Assembly (NCBI GenBank): GCA_964525525.1
Contig: CAZGHD010000088.1
Span: 1-8,846 of the forward strand
Direction: 5' to 3'
Length of the DNA stretch: 8,846 nt
Origin: RGIG2161 sp964525525
Lineage (GTDB): Bacteria; Bacillota; Clostridia; Oscillospirales; CAG-272
This document shows, piece by piece, positions 5,918 through 8,846 of the stretch. Below the pieces are notes generated by a model that was not told the DNA's origin, ran no database searches, and saw nothing but the letters and a program-made list of their open reading frames with translations. The first letter of the stretch is position 1. Every line of letters begins with the position of its first letter. Made by a program: the position numbers and the translations under genes.

Positions 5918-7237
5918 TCAGTGATATTTCGGCAGATAGTCACCGTGAGCTTCAATGAGGTCGTCAACCATCTTCTTGATAGTGTCGATGTCAAGCTCAC
6001 TGCCGGTGTGAGGATCAAGCATAGCCGCCTGATAGATGTGCTCCTTTTTGAGGGTAACAGCCGCCTCGATCGTAAGAAGCTGAACGTTGATATTAGTCAT
6101 GTTCATAGCCGCACACTGAACGGGAAGCGCGCCGACGTGGCAGGGAAGAATACCGTAACCGTTAACGAGACACGGAACCTCAACACACGCCTCCTCGGGG
6201 AGGTTAGTAATAATATGGCCTTTATTGAGCACGTTACCGCCAATCTGATACGGCTTGCCGGTCACCATCGCCTCCATAATGTGAGACGCATACTCGTGAC
6301 TGCGGTTATGCTCCTTTACGCCGTTTTTAAGCAATTCCTCGTATTCCTTTTTCCAGCCTGCGATCTGATTTATGCAGCGGCGCGGATACTCGTCAAGCGG
6401 AATGTTGTATTTTTCGATAAGCTCGGGGTACTTCGACTTTATGTAAAACATATTGTACTCTGCGTTGTGTTCGCTTGACTCGGTGCAGTAGTAACCGAAG
6501 TTCTTGATATATTCAAGTCTTACCTTGTTTCCGAAATCAGGATCGGCAATACGCTCGTCAATTCTCGATTTGATCTCGGGATAAAGGTCGTTGCCGTCTT
6601 TATCCTTGATTTCAAGCAGCCAAGCCATGTGGTTGATACCCGCGATAAGCTCTTTTCTGCCCTCCATTTTGTCCTGCATACCGAGATCGTTCAAAAGGCT
6701 CTCGGAGCAGACCTGAACGCTGTGGCAAAGACCGACGGTCTTTACGCCGGTGTATCTCTGCATAAAGCCTGCAAGCATAGCCATGGGGTTGGTGTAGTTT
6801 AAGAACCACGCATCAGGACATACTTCTTCCATATCGCGTGCAAAATCCGCAAGCACGGGAATGGTACGGAGCGCCCTCATAATACCACCGATACCGAGAG
6901 TATCGCCGATGGTCTGACGGAGACCGTACTTTTTAGGAACCTCAAAGTCGATAATGGTACAGGGATCGTAAAGACCGACCTGTATCGCGTCAACGACGAA
7001 GTTTGCTCCTCTGAGAGCGTCCTTGCGGTTTTCAACTCCGCAGTAGGTCTCTATCTTACCGCAATTACCCTTGGTAGCTCTGATAGCCTCGAGAATAACG
7101 CGGCTCTCCTCAAGACGCTGTGCGTCAATATCATAAAGTGCGAAGGTGCTTTCCTTGAGCGCGTCACAGCACATACAGTCGCCGATAACGTTGCGCGCGA
7201 AAACGGTGCTTCCCGCACCCATAAACGTAATTTTCAT
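5918..7237 (-). CDS. melA: Alpha-galactosidase, glycoside hydrolase family 4 (MelA)
   Basis: This is a cytoplasmic NAD- and manganese-dependent glycosidase that cleaves alpha-galactosides such as melibiose by a redox-elimination mechanism. The 439 residues match the family throughout. The Rossmann start ITFMGAGSTVFARNVIGD contains the NAD loop G7-A-G9-S-T. Other marks are DTLGIGGIMRALRTIP (112-127), NYTNPMA with N150, GLCHSVQ with the metal ligands C171 and H172, INHMAW with H203, TESSEHNAEY (252-261), and the C-terminal DPHT/DDLIEAHGDYLP. The resemblance to Bacillus-type MelA is strong enough to prefer it over the GH4 glucosidases, glucuronidases and galacturonidases. The start is supported by AGGAGA 7 bases upstream of the ATG at 7237. 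It is transcribed alone from its own promoter, convergent with the pentose operon, and shares no reaction with it. No alpha-galactoside transporter is adjacent in the window. Confidence 0.93.
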   Translation of the reverse strand: MKITFMGAGSTVFARNVIGDCMCCDALKESTFALYDIDAQRLEESRVILEAIRATKGNCGKIETYCGVENRKDALRGANFVVDAIQVGLYDPCTIIDFEVPKKYGLRQTIGDTLGIGGIMRALRTIPVLADFARDMEEVCPDAWFLNYTNPMAMLAGFMQRYTGVKTVGLCHSVQVCSESLLNDLGMQDKMEGRKELIAGINHMAWLLEIKDKDGNDLYPEIKSRIDERIADPDFGNKVRLEYIKNFGYYCTESSEHNAEYNMFYIKSKYPELIEKYNIPLDEYPRRCINQIAGWKKEYEELLKNGVKEHNRSHEYASHIMEAMVTGKPYQIGGNVLNKGHIITNLPEEACVEVPCLVNGYGILPCHVGALPVQCAAMNMTNINVQLLTIEAAVTLKKEHIYQAAMLDPHTGSELDIDTIKKMVDDLIEAHGDYLPKYH

Positions 7238-7262
7238 AGTATATTCTCCTATAAAATTATTA

Positions 7263-7305
7263 ACAATATCTGTAAGTCAAGTATACCTTTTACTTTAGAT
7301 ATTGT
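7263..7305. promoter_or_regulatory. Inverted repeat spanning the melA promoter, possible operator
   Basis: ACAATATCT (7263-7271) and AGATATTGT (7297-7305) form a perfect 9 bp inverted repeat. The similarity extends inward, with AGT facing ACT, and the half-site centres are 34 bp apart. One arm overlaps the -35 box and the other lies near the expected transcription start of melA, a placement that suits a repressor. A hairpin is less likely to be the function because the loop would be 25 bases. The repeat is seen directly; the role is inferred. Confidence 0.45.
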
Positions 7306-7308
7306 CAA
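7280..7308 (-). promoter_or_regulatory. Sigma-A promoter of melA
   Basis: On the minus strand TTGACA (7303-7308) and TATACT (7280-7285) are separated by exactly 17 bases. Transcription should start near 7273, leaving a leader of about 36 bases with AGGAGA (7245-7250) before the ATG. Confidence 0.85.
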
Positions 7309-7350
7309 GGACTTACGGTAAAAAAATTTACAATATTATAAGTAAATCCG

Positions 7351-7359
7351 TGTTATAAT
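7351..7359 (+). promoter_or_regulatory. Extended -10 promoter of the glycosyltransferase gene
   Basis: TGTTATAAT at 7351-7359 is a TG-N-TATAAT extended -10 box, 30 bases before the ATG at 7390. No -35 box is well placed; TTTACA at 7327-7332 leaves a 21-base spacer, which is too long. It is divergent from the melA promoter. Confidence 0.6.
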
Positions 7360-7389
7360 AAGATCAAGATCAAAAAAGGAAAGGTGAAA

Positions 7390-8622
7390 ATGAAAAGATC
7401 GTCTGTAAACACCTGCCTCGGAATAACCGTCGCGCTGATATTCACGCTCGGACTTGCGATGCGGCTCTATTGCGTCTTCACGGTAGAATACAATTTAATG
7501 ACCGACGCGCAAAATTACCATAATCTCGCGCAGCAGCTCGCCTCGGGCGGCGCGTTCGGATACGCATCAAGCGAAGCGAACGCGTACATCACCCCGCTCT
7601 ACCCCGTTTTTATGTCTCTGTTTTACCGAATTTTCGGAAACGGCGGCGGAATGCTCGCCGTTCAGATAGTGCAAAGCATTCTCGGCGCGACAACGGCAGT
7701 GATAGGATATCTGATCTGTAAAAGATTTTTCAGCCGCGCGGCGGGAGTCATCGCGGCGGTGTTTCTCGCCTTTTACCCGCCGTTTATAATGGGCTCGATG
7801 TGCCTACTCACCGAGTGCTTTTACGTATTTTTATTTATGATATACCTTTATTTTCAGCTTGCGTCGCTGTTCGAAAAGGACGGAAATCTGAAAAAGAGAT
7901 TGATCCTTGCCGCCGTGAGCGGCGCACTTTTCGCGCTTTGTACTCTCACGCGTCCCGCGGTCTTTCCGCTGATCGTCCTGCCGTATGCATACAAGCTTTT
8001 CACGGTCAGGCGCGGAGAAAAAAAGCCGGTTTTGCTTGAATTCCTCGCATTTTTCGGCGGTGTCGTAATCTTTATGCTCCCGTGGTGGATAAGAAATGCG
8101 GCGGTATTCGGCAGATTCGTGCTTTTGTGCGATCAGGGCGGAAATCCGCTTCTGTTCGGCACTTTTCCAAACATGGAAATACCCGAGGGCTTTTACGTTC
8201 CGCCAGAGCTTGAGACGAAAACGGCTATCGAACGAATAATCGCCGGATTTTCGAGCGAGCCGCTAAAATACCTCGAGTGGTACACCACCGGAAAATTCAG
8301 ATATATCTTTTTCAATATCTGGTATTATCTGCCCGGTCCCGTGTCCATGCCGTATTTCCGCTCGTATCTTTATATAATGCACTTTGCGGCGGTGGTGCTC
8401 GGCTGGTTTGGAGTGCTGTATTCTGTATTCTCAAAAAAACTGCGCCCGCTCGCGCTTTACACGGTGCTCCTCACGGCGTTTCAGCTCGCCGTGATCCCGA
8501 ACGAGCGATACGCATACACCATTCTGCCGGTCCTGATCCTCTTACTTTCAGAGGTTTCGGTACGCTGTTTTTCCACCTTGAAATGCCTCAAAGACAGAAA
8601 GGAAAAGATTTCCGAGCGGTAA
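7390..8622 (+). CDS. Multi-pass membrane glycosyltransferase, GT-C / family 39-like (PMT_2 type)
   Basis: The 410-residue protein is mostly hydrophobic, with roughly nine to eleven membrane segments, the first at about 10-30. It has the layout of GT-C glycosyltransferases of the ArnT/PMT_2 group, which move a sugar from a lipid-phosphate donor on the outer face of the membrane. After the first membrane helix comes an acidic loop, LMTDAQNYHNLAQQL, with a probable catalytic or metal-binding D39. ITPLYPVFMSLFYRIFG follows, then a TRP turn, MLPWWIRNAAVFG in mid-protein, and a C-terminal NERYAYTILPVLILLL block typical of these proteins. The acceptor cannot be told from the sequence; a cell-wall polymer, lipid or protein are all possible. 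ATG 7390 is preferred over the in-frame GTG at 7384 because AAGGAA (7376-7381) is 8 bases before it and too close to the GTG. It appears to be a single-gene unit with no link to its neighbours. Confidence 0.8.
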   Translation: MKRSSVNTCLGITVALIFTLGLAMRLYCVFTVEYNLMTDAQNYHNLAQQLASGGAFGYASSEANAYITPLYPVFMSLFYRIFGNGGGMLAVQIVQSILGATTAVIGYLICKRFFSRAAGVIAAVFLAFYPPFIMGSMCLLTECFYVFLFMIYLYFQLASLFEKDGNLKKRLILAAVSGALFALCTLTRPAVFPLIVLPYAYKLFTVRRGEKKPVLLEFLAFFGGVVIFMLPWWIRNAAVFGRFVLLCDQGGNPLLFGTFPNMEIPEGFYVPPELETKTAIERIIAGFSSEPLKYLEWYTTGKFRYIFFNIWYYLPGPVSMPYFRSYLYIMHFAAVVLGWFGVLYSVFSKKLRPLALYTVLLTAFQLAVIPNERYAYTILPVLILLLSEVSVRCFSTLKCLKDRKEKISER

Positions 8623-8693
8623 TATGATTAATCGGGCGGGGATGCGGCAAAAATATCTTCAGAGAAACTTACTTATACGGAAGGTGAACTTTT

Positions 8694-8846
8694 GTGGAAG
8701 TCAAACGCGGAGATATTTACTATGCCGATCTTTCCCCCGTGGTGGGCAGTGAGCAGGGCGGATTGCGCCCGGTTCTGATAGTTCAAAACGACGTTGGAAA
8801 CAAGTACAGTCCCACCGTGATCGCCGCCGCGAGAACAAGCAAGCTG
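8694..8846 (+). CDS. mazF: MazF/PemK-type endoribonuclease toxin, 3' end beyond the window
   Basis: The first 51 codons are present, from a GTG at 8694 to the window edge. The protein begins with VKRGDIYYADLSPVVGSEQGG and continues RPVLIVQNDVGNKYSPTVIAAA, nearly superimposable on Bacillus NdoA/EndoA. The conserved RGD-Y-ADL start, GSEQGG loop with RPV, and SPTVI segment are all there. The Arg in GG-x-RPV is part of the active region. Family members cut mRNA at short specific sequences and are held in check by a small antitoxin. AAGGTGA at 8681-8687 is a good ribosome site. The 71 bases between the glycosyltransferase stop and this start contain no gene that looks like an antitoxin, so any partner lies outside the window or is not adjacent upstream. 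The identification is firm although only about the first half (family about 115 residues) is visible. Confidence 0.92.
   Translation, partial: MEVKRGDIYYADLSPVVGSEQGGLRPVLIVQNDVGNKYSPTVIAAARTSKL

Noticed and set aside
5921..6478. Open frame of 185 codons on the plus strand opposite melA
   Set aside because: It is the antisense of a well-conserved GH4 coding region and begins right after the shared terminator; its protein resembles nothing known.
8624..8752. Short open frame of about 42 codons before and across the mazF start, considered as an antitoxin
   Set aside because: The peptide is arginine-rich without MazE, ribbon-helix-helix or AbrB features, has no ribosome binding site, and overlaps the toxin gene in another frame.

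Overview
The window looks like a chromosome segment of a gut-type Clostridia (Bacillota). The supporting signs are strong AGGAGG-type ribosome binding sites, sigma-A promoters in AT-rich spacers beside coding regions rich in G/C at third positions, a MazF close to the Bacillus NdoA/EndoA type, a MelA close to Bacillus-type MelA, and a Clostridia-style REP-associated transposase. This placement is inferred from protein resemblance recalled by eye, not from a database search.

Layout from left to right. Positions 1-271 (minus) hold the N-terminal part of an IS200-like/RAYT tyrosine transposase that runs off the left edge and carries a GC-rich palindrome inside its reading frame. A strong symmetric terminator (296-332) separates it from a divergent RpiB/LacA/LacB-family isomerase (344-919, minus) with its own near-consensus promoter. 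A roughly 300 bp regulatory spacer leads to an AraC-family regulator (1217-2086, plus), which has its own terminator. A consensus-like promoter at 2149-2177 then opens a tight four-gene operon: UlaE-type L-xylulose-5-phosphate 3-epimerase (2217-3053), LyxK-type FGGY kinase (3060-4547), AraD/UlaF-type L-ribulose-5-phosphate 4-epimerase (4569-5264) and a small radical SAM protein resembling the TatD-linked family (5261-5866). A shared terminator (5867-5903) ends this operon and the convergent GH4 alpha-galactosidase gene melA (5918-7237, minus). Divergent from melA is a multi-pass GT-C/family 39-like glycosyltransferase (7390-8622, plus). The right edge cuts a MazF/PemK-type toxin gene (8694-8846, plus).

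The three enzymes form a complete route: L-xylulose to L-xylulose 5-phosphate (kinase), to L-ribulose 5-phosphate (3-epimerase), to D-xylulose 5-phosphate (4-epimerase), which enters the pentose phosphate pathway. There is no 3-keto-L-gulonate-6-phosphate decarboxylase, sugar dehydrogenase or transporter in the window, so the primary sugar is not defined here.

The least expected elements are the radical SAM gene translationally coupled to the 4-epimerase, the isomerase that lacks most residues RpiB uses to bind ribose 5-phosphate, the hairpin coded inside the RAYT, and a 10-base element shared between the araC leader and the melA promoter region.
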